The position numbers were made by a program, and so were the translations under genes. From NCBI RefSeq assembly GCF_000208925.1, contig NW_001914867.1:62001-126000 (forward strand): a stretch of 64,000 bases of DNA. Direction: 5' to 3'. The notes below the pieces were generated by a model that made no database searches, was not told the DNA's origin, and saw only the letters and a list, made by a program, of their open reading frames with translations. Below are positions 30,986 through 42,631 of this stretch, one piece after another (position 1 is the first letter of the stretch; each line of letters starts with the position of its first letter). This DNA is from Entamoeba histolytica HM-1:IMSS (lineage: Eukaryota > Evosea > Mastigamoebida > Endamoebidae).

Positions 30986-31786
30986 TTGAAATAAAGTTAT
31001 TTGGTTTTTTTTGTATTATCATTTTAAACTACTTTAAATTTAATACAAAATAGTTTTTTTTTTGGTACTATTCATTAATTTGATTGAATTATTTGAATGT
31101 GACATAGTCGAATTAATATTTATATTATGGTTTTTGATGCATTTATTTTATTGAATTGATATATACTCTTTATTTATTACAATATTGCATTATTAACTTT
31201 TTGGTTTATTCATTTATTGTTTTTGTGTTTGTTAATTATGTATTGTAACGACACAGTGTTTAAATGAAATTATGAATTACAACAACAAAAGGGTTTTAAA
31301 ATTTATTATTCTTAGTTTGTCTGAATTATTATTACTTTGTTTCTTCTTTATATTATTTTTATGATGTCTTGTTTGTACATTGAACTATAGTATGTAATAT
31401 TAATCTTCATTGTCTATTCATTTCTGTTTATGAAGTATTTTTAATTTTAGAATGTTTAACTCTTCATGATTTGACAATTTTTTTAATTCTTTCATGAAAT
31501 TCTCTTTATTCTTTGTCTTATTCAAATTCAATTTATTATGAAATAGATGCAAATCAGTATAAATCTTTATACTATCCTAATTTAACTTCTTATCATTCTA
31601 TAATTGTTTTCACATTATATTTATTACTATGTTTTACTACATTCTTTTAATCTTTATTTCATCGTTATCCATAGAATTATCTTCAATAATTCTATTGTAA
31701 ATACTCTATTTTTATCAATAATTTGCATAAAAAGAATTTTTCTTTTATAATTCAAAATGAAACAAAAATAACTTAATTTCCAAAAG
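30986..31786. other. AT-rich intergenic DNA
   Basis: Convergent spacer between RPN2 and the reverse-strand secreted protein, holding both 3' ends. No ORF, repeat unit or RNA gene that I can support. Confidence 0.55.
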
Positions 31787-32653
31787 TTATGCAAATACTG
31801 GAATAAAAACCTGTCTTGGTTCAGTTGCATTACACTTTGATGCTATAATTTGATAACTTATACTTGTTGTATTAAGGTGATTGTTTCCAGTCCATTTTTC
31901 TTTTGCTTCATTCTTTTTCCTTGCTTGATAACAAAGGTCAACATCAAGTCGATAAGGAAGATAGAAGTGTCTTTTATATGTAGGCCATTCAAGAGTTTTT
32001 TCAACGACTCTTCCCTTATTATTATACTTAACTTTGGAGTGGTATTCTGGATACCAATCAGTCGAATAAGGATGAACATAAACAAAACGTTGGTTTTTAG
32101 TACCTGGTGCATCTGATAATGGTGGATTTTTGGACCAAATAATAAGTGAATGTCCTTCAAAAGCTCCTGCTCTAATATCGTGTACTCTTTTTGGAATTGC
32201 ATAACTTGTGTACATTCTGTATGGTGCAAATTCAAAGAATTGAAGTTCATTTCCTTGTTTCAATGGTCTTAATAAAATGTTTTGTTCATAACCTCCATTT
32301 GCATATCTTACTGATCTTTTATCATCAAATTCCATATCCATAACATATCTATCATCTCCGTTTTTATCATCTGTATCAGTAAACTGTTTTTCAGTTTTGT
32401 AATTATAATCAGAAGCAAAAATAACTCTACAACATGTTTTACACTTGGCACGAACATAATTCTCTTGATTTGCACTGAAAACTCCACTCTCAGCAAACTG
32501 TTGAATCTGATAACTGTTAACATCACTCGTAAAATACGTGTTAAATTTTGTACCTTGGTTTTGTTTTCCATATGGATAATTTGGAGAAAATTGATCCCTA
32601 TTATCATTGGTTTTACCAAATGAATAACTTATCAATAAGATTAATATAATCAT
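31787..32653 (-). CDS. Secreted protein of unknown family, possibly lectin-like
   Basis: 288 residues from the ATG at 32653 (a longer reading would start at TTG). The signal peptide [13 protein letters not shown] is followed by a mature protein rich in Tyr, Asn, Asp and Arg. Four conserved-looking cysteines occur: Cys-x2-CC in 'KCKTCCRVI', one in 'LCYQARKK' and one near the end. The stretch '[14 protein letters not shown]' followed by '[12 protein letters not shown]' resembles a ricin-B or beta-trefoil strand pair (G-xLxxW ... NQxF), so carbohydrate binding is possible but unproven. There is no membrane anchor or GPI-type tail; it ends in VFIPVFA. A TATA-like GTATTTAGAT lies about 40 nt upstream. 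I infer a soluble secreted or cyst/vesicle protein. Confidence 0.65.
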   Translation of the reverse strand: MIILILLISYSFGKTNDNRDQFSPNYPYGKQNQGTKFNTYFTSDVNSYQIQQFAESGVFSANQENYVRAKCKTCCRVIFASDYNYKTEKQFTDTDDKNGDDRYVMDMEFDDKRSVRYANGGYEQNILLRPLKQGNELQFFEFAPYRMYTSYAIPKRVHDIRAGAFEGHSLIIWSKNPPLSDAPGTKNQRFVYVHPYSTDWYPEYHSKVKYNNKGRVVEKTLEWPTYKRHFYLPYRLDVDLCYQARKKNEAKEKWTGNNHLNTTSISYQIIASKCNATEPRQVFIPVFA

Positions 32654-33218
32654 TGACAATATTTTAGATGTCTCTATCGTTTAAGAATAATCTAAATACT
32701 TTTTTGAAGAACATATTCTACTTTAATTCTAATAACTATTAGACTCAATAATCTATTTTTTTAAAAAAAGATAAATCACTTTGTTTTAAAAGAAGAGTCA
32801 TTATTGAATATAAAGTTAGTCAAATCGCATTAATTAGCAATATGATTTTACACATTATATATTATTACTTATTTAAGGTAAGTAAAATAAAAAATATTGA
32901 GTAAGTGATAGTGTAATGTAATTTTTATTACAAAAAAAAATAATTTCATTCTATTTTTTAGTATAAAACAAAATAACGTCAGAAGTAATATTTATTTTTT
33001 AGAATTTATTCCTTCTGTATGAGAATTGAATAGAAAACAAGATAAATTCCTTTCACCTAGATCATGAACAAGGACATATTTCGTTTCAACATTCTCCTAA
33101 CAGAAAAAGAAAAAAGATTTTTTTAATGAACGAAGAAAAGAAAAAATGAAGTTATTTAAAACAATATAAATTGTTGTATTAAAAAAAGTCAATTAATAGA
33201 TATATCCACTATTGAATA
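32654..33218. other. AT-rich spacer before the LINE remnant
   Basis: Contains the promoter side of the secreted-protein gene near 32690 and the 3' flank of the LINE. No target-site duplication or long A-tail is obvious to the eye. Confidence 0.45.
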
Positions 33219-36200
33219 TTATGAATATTGAGAAGTGATTATTTCAGTTTCTTCAATATGCTCTATTGGTGTAATAGAGTTCATTTCTAGCATGCTCGCA
33301 TTAGATTGTTTTTCTTCTAATGTGCTGCCAGAATTGAATGTGTAAAACATTAAGTCTTTCATATTTTTTATAATTATTGTTCGTATGATTTTGGAAAATT
33401 CTAATTGTAATTTCAGTGATTTTAATCTTCTTGCTGACTCTTTATGTATTAATCCATTTATTGATAATATAACAGGTATTATTTCTACATATATTATTTC
33501 TCTATTATTTCTTAATTTCTCTTGTAATTCTTTATACTTATTTATTTTATGAATATAATTTAATTCTAAATTATTATCTTGACATATAGCAACATCTATA
33601 ATATATCATTTCTTTTCTTTCATATTTTGATAATATATATCTGGTATTCTATCATTGAATGAATTATCAATAACCAATAAATCTTTATTGTAAGTTATTA
33701 CAATTTTATCATTATTAATACATTTATGATGATTATTAAAATCAATAGCATCAAATTCATTAAAATGTGTAATTAATATCTGTTTATATATTTGTTTACA
33801 AACATATTCATGTTTTAATATTTGATTCTTCTTCATTACATCATAACAAGATATGACTAATAGATGCAATAGTGTTAGGGCAATGTTTACAATATTTTAA
33901 TGCATCATTTTGGATTATTTTAGATTTAATATTTCCTGTCATAGTTACTCATTCTTGTATCTTTACTATTTGGAGGAATGCATTTCTTTTTATGTTTAAT
34001 GACCTCCATGTGGCTACTGTTAATTTTTTATCATTGAAAGTGCCATTTGCACATCTTATATATTCACCACATTTCTTTTCTTTCAATTCATTTAAATATC
34101 TATCATTTAAATCATTATTTACCCATTCAAATATTTCCTTTACATTGTGCTTTCTTTCATTTAATTCTATTACATTCATTAATTCATTAAAATTAATCTT
34201 CTTACAAAATACTTTCTTCATTCTTTTAATTATTCAATTTGGATTTTCTTTTATTGCTTCTATCATTTCTCCTATTTCTGTATTTGATATTTTTATTTTA
34301 AATATATTCTTAATAATTCTTTACCACATTCATCTCTTGCTGACATTAATCCTAATCCCAATTCATTTATTTTAATATATAATCTACTTTTTGGGAATGT
34401 TTCTACTATATAATTGGAGTTGTATTAATGAATTTCTTATTTGTTTATCTACCTTCTCCAATTCTCCTAGTTTCCATGGGACAATACTAAATAAATATCT
34501 TAATTTGGAGATTATATCACTATTAATCTTTCTTATTGTAATGAGGCTGCTATATTTCATAGTGTTTAATGATGATAAAATAGAAGATATATCATTTAAT
34601 ATTCTTGTACAATATTTGTTAATATTTACTTTATCTCCTATTTCTATACCAAGATATTTATAATGATTGTCAATAGTTACTCTTGGTAGTTCAGCTAATT
34701 CACCATTTATTTGACTATTAATATTAGTCATTATCTCCATCTTTTCTATATTAATTTTTAATCCTATTGCATTAAATATTTCTTTAGTTAATTTGTGGGC
34801 TTTTTCCATTTCATCGAGATTATTAATTATTATCTTTAAATCATTCATATATAATATGTGGTTTAACTGGAATTGTTTTTCTTCTCCATTTATTTTAATA
34901 TTTGATTTGTTAATTTGTTTATCTAATTGATTAGATAATATGTCAATAGATAATACAAATAAAAGTGGAGATAAACTGTCATTTGTATTATTCCTCTTTC
35001 TACATTAATCATACCCACACTTTATTGATTATAATATAAATTAAGATGTGTATTATTTAATATATATAATATACTATTAATTACTACAAGTGGGATATTA
35101 AAATAAATTAAACAATGTTTAATCAATTGATGATTAATGCTATCATATGCTTTGGATATGTCATAATATGTTTCTACTAACTTCAATTTAGCCTTTAATA
35201 ATAATTGTTGGATTATAGTGTTATATAATAATCCTTCTTTTGATGCATATGTATATTTCTTACATCCAATTTGATTTAATGATAGTTGTTTTTCAATTGG
35301 ATTTAGCATCAATTGATTTTCTATTTTCATTTTTAATATTGATGTATATACTTTTAACAAACAATTTAAGCACGTTATTGGTCTGTAATTCTGTGGGTCT
35401 AATTTATCTCATTTCTTATATACTAATATTGTTCTTCCTTGAATAAAGTGAAGAAGTATTTCATTAGGATTGTTTAACCATTCATTAAATAATTTTAATA
35501 AATATTTCATTGGTTATTCTAAATATTTAATCCAAAATCCTTGTATTTTATCATTTTCAATTTACTTTCAAATTATTAATGAATTTAATAGCACAGTCTA
35601 GTTCATTGGGAGTGATTATTGACATTCTATTATTAATTATATTTTCAATTAATATTTCATATAAATTAATATTTAGATAATCTATAATAGTATTCGTTTC
35701 ATAGATTCCTTTCCAGAAATTAATAGTGGAGATATTATCTGGATATTCATCTTCTTTAGATTTATTTAAATGTTGCATTTTCCAATATTTCATCATTTTA
35801 TAATTCCATCTTATTCTTTTCCAATTATTCTTTCTTGCTTCTATTTCTATTATTTTCATCTTTCAGAGGTATTTATAATAGTTTATTTGTTCATTTGTTT
35901 TTATTTTAATATGATATATATCATATTTCTTAATATGTAATATTCTTTTTAATTTCATATATTGTTTATTATTAAGTAAATCTCTCAATCTACATATTTT
36001 TGACTGTAATATTCTTTCTATACTTCTCTTTCCACTTCTTTCTTGTTTATTTTTATTAATAATGTTAATAGTGGAAGCTACAGATTTAATATAGTGATAA
36101 TAATCAACTAATGTATTGATTAATATTTCATTTTTATTAATAATATTAATTATTTGATGTACTTTCTTCTTATTGTAATAATAATTAATAAATTGTACAT

Positions 36201-36905
36201 CTTCTTGTTCTTTCATTTCTTCTTCTTTAAATATTTTCATTACTTCAAATTCTTCTATTTCTTCTTTCTTGTTCATTTTTGATATTATTTCTTTTAATTC
36301 TTTATCTTTCAATTGATGTTTTATTATTTCTTCCTCCATTATTCTATTGATTTCTCTTTTAATTTCATTCTTTATTTTAAATGTCTTCTTTAATATTTCT
36401 TTATATTCATTAATATCATTTACTTTAATTCCAAATTCTTGTATTAGTCTTTCTATTATTTCTTCTTTAAGTTGACATCTTAATTTTCTTTCAAATAATT
36501 TTAAAGCAAAACATTTATAAAGTGTTAAAATTTCTTCTTTTCTATCTGTTTGCTTCCCCCGTTTTTTTTGTTTGTCTAATTCTAATGTGGTGATATTCTT
36601 ATGCTGAATATCCATTTCTTCAATGGATTTCTGCATTAACTTTCTTTTTTTTGGAAGATCATCTTCACTTGATGATATTTCATCAGCTACTACCACATTG
36701 GGGGTGAGATCATTCACAATTTGTGTTTCAGATGAGTCTGTTATATTGTCATTTATCTCATCTTTCTTTTTTTCTTCTTGTGTGTTTTCATTTTCTAATT
36801 TAGATAATTTATCATTCAGGAATAATAATTATTATGATAGATTGTTTAATTCATACATTTTCCTCTCAGATTCAGCATGAAATTCAAATACTTTTTTATC
36901 GCACT
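33219..36905 (-). mobile_element. Degenerate R4-type LINE (reverse transcriptase plus restriction-like endonuclease)
   Basis: A non-LTR element on the reverse strand, about 3.7 kb, resembling the EhLINE group. In order: a Lys/Glu-rich helical N-terminus (about 36820-35863); a linker ('NISTINFWKGIYET') and pre-RT segment to 35557; RT blocks with 'YYDISKAYDSINHQLIKHCLIYFNIP' (about 35190-35080, given here only as the recognisable LDISKAYDSI/IP pattern); then 'DSLSPLLFVLSIDILS'. The catalytic box reads YMND instead of YMDD (about 34850), followed by the thumb ('YKYLGIEIGDKV'). Near 33900 a CX2CX8HX4C finger of the REL-endonuclease is recognisable with a TGA inside it, and near 33640 'DRIPDIYY' plus 'IIDVAI' fits the PD...D nuclease core. 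The frame is broken into at least six pieces, so the copy is dead. Confidence 0.85.
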
Positions 36906-37325
36906 CGTGGTTTTTTTGTGCTTATCTCCTTCTCATGCTTCTTCTTTAATGTCATAATATCTTTTGTTAGTTTTTAATGGTTTATTCTTTTGCTTTTATT
37001 TCATTTTTCATTTCTTCTTTCTCTTTCATATCCTCCTCCACTTTCTTTTCTATTTCTTTTACTCTTTTTTTCTTTTTACTGTTTTCTTCTTCCTTTTCTA
37101 CCAGCCTCTTCTTCTCTCCTTTAGTAAACCTCTTCTTCTCCTCAGCAAGCCTCTAAAAGAAAAGTTAGAAGAAAATTCAAAAGAAAGAAAAAGAGAAAAG
37201 AAAATTCAAAAGAAAGATTAAAAGAGTTTATTCATCAAAAAGAAAAGTTGATTGAAAAGTATTATTAAATTGTTTTTCATGAAAATCAATGATTTAAACA
37301 ACACAAAACTGAAATTATTCAAATA
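36906..37325. other. Purine/pyrimidine-skewed spacer upstream of beta-amylase
   Basis: 36960-37140 is strongly pyrimidine-rich on the plus strand; the complementary reading is Lys/Glu-rich (EEK repeats) and may be the extreme 5' coding end of the LINE. 37150-37270 is purine-rich. A TATA-like ATGATTTAAAC at about 37288-37298 and an initiator-like AAATTATTCA near 37312-37321 precede the beta-amylase ATG. Confidence 0.4.
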
Positions 37326-38639
37326 ATGATATTCTTCTTAAGTGTAGTTACTTTGGCTTTAGCAACTGAAGTCAATTTGATGATGCCACTTGATACAGTC
37401 AATTCCAATGGAGTTAATAATAAAGGACAACTTCAAAATGACTTAAATAAAATTAAATCAGGAGGAGTTGCTGGTGTTATGGCAGATGTTTGGTGGGGAC
37501 TTGTAGAAACATCACCAAGAAATTACAATTGGAATGGATATAAAGAATTAGTTCAAATGGTTAAAAAAGCAGGATTAAAATTCCAAGCAGTTATGTCATT
37601 CCATAAATGTGGAGGAAATGTAGGAGATTCAGTAACAATTGAAATTCCCCAATGGGTAAGAAATGCAGGAGCAGCAAATGATGCGTTCTTTAAAGACAAT
37701 GAAAATAATGTTAATAATGAATATATTTCATTTGCATATGATGATTCATCTATTTTTGAAGGAAGAACACCAATTGAAATTTATAAAGACTTTATGACAT
37801 CATTTAAACAAAACTTCCAAAGTTATATTGATGATGGAACAATTAATGAAATTCAAGTTGGTATGGGACCATGTGGAGAAACTAGATATCCATCATATCC
37901 ACTTTCAAGGTGGAGTTATTGTGGAGTAGGAGAGTTCCAATGTAATGATGGTAAGTCAAAAGAATTACTTAAAAAAGCAGCAACAGATAAAGGACATTCA
38001 GAATGGGGAAATGGATCACCATCAAATGCAGGAAATTATAATTCTAAACCACCCTCATCAACAGGATTCTTTGGAAATGGATTTGATAACTACCAAAGTG
38101 AATATGGACGATTCTTCCAAGAATGGTATTTTGACTTGTTATTAAGTCATACAGATAAAGTTCTTTCAGCAGCAAGAAATGTATTTGGAAATACACTTGC
38201 ACTTGCAGGTAAAATATCAGGAGTTCATTGGTGGTATAATGACCAATCACATGCAGCTGAAATGACAGCTGGATATTACAACTCAAATGGAAATGATGCA
38301 TACAAAACACTTTCTAATACATTCAAAAATAATAATGTTAGATTTGACTTTACCTGTCTTGAAATGAGTGGAACTGATGGAAATTGTGGGTCATCACCAG
38401 CTAATTTAGTTGATCAAGCATTTAATGCAGCAGGAACAGTTGGAATTGGCAAATGTGGAGAAAACGCACTTGAATTATGTGGATATGGAGGATGTAATAC
38501 TAATGGATTTAATCAAATCATCAATAAATGTAAACAACATGGATTAACAGCATTCACATACTTGAGAATGACAAGAGGACTTCTTGATGATGGAAATGCA
38601 TGGGGACAATTCACTAATTTTGTTAGTAGAATGAAATAA
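37326..38639 (+). CDS. Secreted beta-amylase (glycoside hydrolase family 14)
   Basis: 437 residues. A short signal peptide (MIFFLSVVTLALA) leads straight into the GH14 barrel 'VNLMMPLDTV'. Family motifs are intact: 'GGVAGVMADVWWGLVE', 'MSFHKCGGNVGD', 'VGMGPCGETRYPSYP' with the catalytic acid Glu185, and 'GKCGENALE' with the catalytic base Glu379. The flexible-loop and substrate residues in 'FTCLEMS' are also present. It releases maltose from the non-reducing ends of starch or glycogen-like polymers. Secretion points to digestion of starch in the gut or in endosomes. Beta-amylase is otherwise found mainly in plants and some bacteria; its presence is a known trait of Entamoeba and probably reflects transfer. 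There is no C-terminal starch-binding domain. No intron. Confidence 0.96.
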   Translation: MIFFLSVVTLALATEVNLMMPLDTVNSNGVNNKGQLQNDLNKIKSGGVAGVMADVWWGLVETSPRNYNWNGYKELVQMVKKAGLKFQAVMSFHKCGGNVGDSVTIEIPQWVRNAGAANDAFFKDNENNVNNEYISFAYDDSSIFEGRTPIEIYKDFMTSFKQNFQSYIDDGTINEIQVGMGPCGETRYPSYPLSRWSYCGVGEFQCNDGKSKELLKKAATDKGHSEWGNGSPSNAGNYNSKPPSSTGFFGNGFDNYQSEYGRFFQEWYFDLLLSHTDKVLSAARNVFGNTLALAGKISGVHWWYNDQSHAAEMTAGYYNSNGNDAYKTLSNTFKNNNVRFDFTCLEMSGTDGNCGSSPANLVDQAFNAAGTVGIGKCGENALELCGYGGCNTNGFNQIINKCKQHGLTAFTYLRMTRGLLDDGNAWGQFTNFVSRMK

Positions 38640-39616
38640 TACAACTTAATTTAATAATGTTTAACTTTCATTTCATGTTTAACTTTCATTAATTACATTA
38701 AAAAACTTTAAATGAAATACTGAATTCAAATTAACATAATGAATTATGACATTAAGGTAATGAAATGTATTGAAACTATGAATTGATAAATCAATTGTGA
38801 TGAATGAAATAATAAATATTGTAGTTGATTTATAAAACATAAGATTTTGTACAACATATTAATTTTATTCTTTCAAATTTATTCAAAACATTAACTTACA
38901 CAATTTATGTATATTTCTTCTTTGATTTGAAGATAACAATGAATGATATTCATACAATAAACAAAAATATTTCTTAATAAATTAATCGTCTTAGAATTAC
39001 AACATGTTCATTTTCAGTAAAAGACATTTTCACATTAACACACAGAGAAACAGAATAACTGTCTTGAATCAAAAATACATTTTTCTTACTAATAAACATT
39101 TTCTTTGATTCGGTTGAAAGTAACCAATTAAACGACAATGAAACATTAAAGAAAATAATTGCTCAAACACATTAATACCATATTCTCAACATCACTTAGG
39201 AAAATAGATTTTGTAGAACAGAAAATAAAAAGCATAAGACTCATTTATTTCTAAAAATAAAGTTTCAATCAAATTCAATCTACAAAAAATGTTTGAATTA
39301 TTAGGTATGTTATTGATACAAAATATTCCTTATTATATTAATAGTATATAGTCTGTGAAATGAATAATTATATGAAATAGGATAAACAATTCTTCATTTA
39401 GTAGACGATGGTTTAAAAGAAAAGTGAATAATTGTTTCAAAAAACTATAATTTCTTTCATTGCTGTAAAATACACACTAAAACAAAACTTCCAATTATAA
39501 TGTGTTGATAAATAATAAGATATTTAATTATATGGTGTTGAAGTACTAATCCCATTTTCAAAAGTTACTATAAACAACGGAATAAAATACAAAGAAAATA
39601 TAAAACAAAAACTTAG
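38640..39616. other. AT-rich intergenic DNA with one small open frame
   Basis: Convergent spacer. On the reverse strand 39162-38974 is an open stretch of about 62 codons whose residues look protein-like ('SFNWLLSTESKKMFIS', 'CVNVKMSFTENEHVVIL'), possibly a fragment of a lost gene. There is no start context or continuation, so it is not called as a gene. Confidence 0.4.
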
Positions 39617-41116
39617 TTACTTCTTTGCTATCAAAGCAAAACACCTTGGTGAGATGGAAGAATCAAATACTCTTTGACAACTCACTTGTTTACAATATTG
39701 TTGGAGATAAAGAACTCTATCAACAACAATTGATGATTCTAATACTGGTGCAATTAATGCACCAAGGATAATAAATGCTGCTCGTTCAACTAAGATTCCA
39801 TTTATTGTTAGTTGATTAAAGATACTTTGTACATTCATGTTTGGTTCTTTTGTGTTTAAATATTCTTGAATGAACGTCATCAATCTCTCATTATAAGTTT
39901 TGTCTCTATAAGTAAATGAAGTTCGTTTCTGAATATTCCTTAAAGCACTTTCAAAATATTCATGAAAACTACCATTCTTTGTTTTACCAGTTGGATGGTC
40001 TTCTTGTGACCCAAGAGTTTTATACATAATAAATTCAAATACTGCTTTGAACGATTGTTGTTTCATCATTTTAATAAAGTCATCTTTACTCATTTTCATT
40101 GGATCAGCAAATGTTGATATTTCAGAATGTGCTAAATGGAAATGAATGGATTGTTTGACAAATTCACTCATAGGAAAACCATATTGTTTTTCATTGACAT
40201 ATGTTTGTTTCTTTTCAAGTGGATTTGTTTTCCAATTGTCTATCTCTTCTGTTAATTTATGATAACAACAACCAACAGCACAAATCATTTTAATTTGAGG
40301 GATATTAATTGAAAGTCTTAATAATGTTGGAGTGAGATTACCACAAGCATGTAAACAAGTCATAAGAAATTCTTGTGATGAAGTTAATTTTTGAACAATT
40401 TCCATGAATGCTTCTGATGTAATATCACTTGATAAATATTCACTAGCGACTTTGACGTCTTTCTTTGGTTCAATCTTTTCTATTTTAGCAACCTTTTGAT
40501 TTCTATCTTTCATTGCTTTAACATATTCTTCTTTTCCTTCAATACCAATACATTCAATTCCCTTCTTTTGAAGCTCTTCCATCAAATAACCTTTTCCACT
40601 TCCTATATCAATAACACATCCTTTCCAATATTGATTAATTAATGAACTTAATTCTTTACACTCATATCCCTTCTTTTCATTCATCAATATCCATTGTTCT
40701 TTCTTTCCTTCAATATTTCCTTTAGGATATAATAGTTTACATTTATCAATAAATTGTTGTAAACTTAATGGTACTTCAATATAATATTTTTTTGGAATAA
40801 TAGCTTTAATTTCGGGGTGAATTAATGCAAAGATATTTAATAAAATAATATCACTTTGTTCAGGGTATTGCTTTCCCATTGTTTTAATCAAATCAAAATA
40901 TTGATTCCTCCATTCTTCATTTATTCTTTCATAAATTCCATTAATTAATACTCTTGTAGGTTTTTCAGTATTTAAATATTGACTTTCATTGTTATAATTA
41001 TTTACACTAAAACAAACTTCATTTTGATTTAAGAAAGTAATCATTTCATTTTCATATTGTTGATAAGTTTCAAATGAAGAAGGTAATATTTCATGTTGTG
41101 TAGATAATAATTGCAT
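39617..41116 (-). CDS. METTL25/RRNAD1-type methyltransferase-like protein
   Basis: 499 residues, one exon. The SAM-binding motif I is 'CVIDIGSGKGYLMEEL' (Asp170-Gly176), followed by an acidic motif II ('CIGIEGKEEY'). The family-specific element 'LHACGNLTPTLLRL' comes next, then 'CAVGCCYHKLTEE' (about 281-293), the signature of the METTL25/METTL25B (RRNAD1) family with its Cys-Cys-Tyr-His core. The N-terminal 140 residues are the usual helical extension, and the C-terminal region (from about 370) carries the family's extra helices and 'VERAAFIILGALIAPVLES'. Human METTL25B methylates a ribosomal protein; the substrate here is unknown. The protein is probably cytosolic, since no leader is seen. 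A GAACTTATA word lies just upstream of the ATG. Confidence 0.85.
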   Translation of the reverse strand: MQLLSTQHEILPSSFETYQQYENEMITFLNQNEVCFSVNNYNNESQYLNTEKPTRVLINGIYERINEEWRNQYFDLIKTMGKQYPEQSDIILLNIFALIHPEIKAIIPKKYYIEVPLSLQQFIDKCKLLYPKGNIEGKKEQWILMNEKKGYECKELSSLINQYWKGCVIDIGSGKGYLMEELQKKGIECIGIEGKEEYVKAMKDRNQKVAKIEKIEPKKDVKVASEYLSSDITSEAFMEIVQKLTSSQEFLMTCLHACGNLTPTLLRLSINIPQIKMICAVGCCYHKLTEEIDNWKTNPLEKKQTYVNEKQYGFPMSEFVKQSIHFHLAHSEISTFADPMKMSKDDFIKMMKQQSFKAVFEFIMYKTLGSQEDHPTGKTKNGSFHEYFESALRNIQKRTSFTYRDKTYNERLMTFIQEYLNTKEPNMNVQSIFNQLTINGILVERAAFIILGALIAPVLESSIVVDRVLYLQQYCKQVSCQRVFDSSISPRCFALIAKK

Positions 41117-41267
41117 GATATAAGTTCAAATCAGAAATATGAGTTTTTAAAAAAGACTTTTAAAAAGAAGAAATAAATAAAAAAAAAAACAAATAAACAA
41201 ACAAATAAGAAAGTAGAATACAATAAACTATTTTACTTAACAATCACTTCTAATAATTATAATTCTA

Positions 41268-42371
41268 TTACATGTGGTTATGTTCTAATATCATTTTAGT
41301 AATATTCCACGTTCTTGTTTTTGTTCTATAATTTAAATTAATTCTAAATGGACATTCAGTCTTTTTTGACCTTCTTTTCTTTATTCCTTTTGTCTGACAA
41401 CAAATCTCTTCAGTAGGAGATCCTGAACAACTACGATACTTTCCACTGCATTGACACACAAGAACTACTTTCTTCTTAGTTCCATCTTTCATTGTTTTAT
41501 TATTACCACTACCTTTACGTAAAACTACTCCACATCCTTCAGCCCATTCAGTAAGGAATTTTATTGCTTCTTCATATGACTGAAATTCTTTCTTTCCTTC
41601 ATATTTTGTATATCGTTTAACGTCTAAATCCTTTGGAACAGTAAGTTCACTTTGGTTATAATTACCTGGAACACTTTGTGGTCGACTTCCATGCAATATT
41701 TCATTCTGGTTTGGAAGGGCAATTGGAGAAAACATTGATCGGTGTACTGGCTGAAGTACAACCTCTCCTGTTGCTGAAAATGGACGAGGATGTCCCAAAG
41801 TACTAATTGGTTTAGTTGAGAATGACGTAGTATTAATAGGAGAAAATAATGTTCTTTCAATCATTGGAGATATAGAAGTACGTTGTGTAGTATAAAGTTT
41901 AGAAGGCAATGATGGTTGAAGGGAAGTTTCGTTTAAATTAGGAGTATCTTGTCTCTCTATTTTTATTTCTGACATTTCCTGATCTTGAAAAGGTAATGGA
42001 TGTTGTTGTGAAGATGTATTTGTTATATGACTGATTTCACTGGAATAATTATAAGTTTGATTAACAACTGGAAGTTGTATAGAACCAAGTCCAGAAGAAA
42101 TACGACATGACATAGTTTCTTCATTAGGAAGTTGTATTTGTGTGTTTTGACTTATAGATAATTGGTGTGGACTATCCATTGTAATAGGTCTAAAATGACA
42201 TGTTTGAGGTTGAACAACATCATTAAGATTTGGTTCTAACATTGATTCGTATTGATGTTCTGAACTTATTGGAGAGAATTGAGTATATCTAATTGGTTGT
42301 TTATTGAATTGGGTTTTTCTTTGATTAAATAGAGAATAATGTTGGTTTGTGGTATCAATAAGCGGAAACAT
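41268..42371 (-). CDS. FAR1-type (WRKY-GCM1 fold) DNA-binding protein
   Basis: 367 residues from the ATG at 42371 (an upstream TTG is not a start). Residues 1-240 are low-complexity Ser, Thr, Gln, Pro and Asn with recurring 'SP' words (FSPI, SPMI), like a disordered regulatory region. Residues about 250-367 form a FAR1-like zinc finger: 'FQSYEEAIKFLTEWAEGCGVVL', then Cys residues in 'VCQCSGKYRSC', 'KKTECPFRI', a Trp in 'TRTWNITKM', and the final 'EHNH'. This is the C..C..HxH WRKY-GCM1 fold found in MULE transposases and plant FHY3/FAR1. No transposase domain follows, since the protein ends right after HNHM. So it is a stand-alone DNA-binding protein, plausibly a transcription factor derived from a transposase. 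Target sites are unknown. Confidence 0.8.
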   Translation of the reverse strand: MFPLIDTTNQHYSLFNQRKTQFNKQPIRYTQFSPISSEHQYESMLEPNLNDVVQPQTCHFRPITMDSPHQLSISQNTQIQLPNEETMSCRISSGLGSIQLPVVNQTYNYSSEISHITNTSSQQHPLPFQDQEMSEIKIERQDTPNLNETSLQPSLPSKLYTTQRTSISPMIERTLFSPINTTSFSTKPISTLGHPRPFSATGEVVLQPVHRSMFSPIALPNQNEILHGSRPQSVPGNYNQSELTVPKDLDVKRYTKYEGKKEFQSYEEAIKFLTEWAEGCGVVLRKGSGNNKTMKDGTKKKVVLVCQCSGKYRSCSGSPTEEICCQTKGIKKRRSKKTECPFRINLNYRTKTRTWNITKMILEHNHM

Positions 42372-42631
42372 CAATTATAAAAGGTTGTTTCATTTTTGTT
42401 TTTCTCTCTTTTTATTTTCTAATAAGTTAAAAAGAAATGAAGTAATTTTTACTATATTTGTATTATATTTTTTATGTCTCTAAAAATAGAAAAATAATAA
42501 TAAAATTCTTTGTTATTTATTTTTTGCAGCTTCCTTAGTTTCAAATGAAGAATGAACGTAAAATAACGATAGTTTAAAATAATATTTTTTATTATAAATT
42601 TACTATAAACTATGAATATATTAATGATGTT

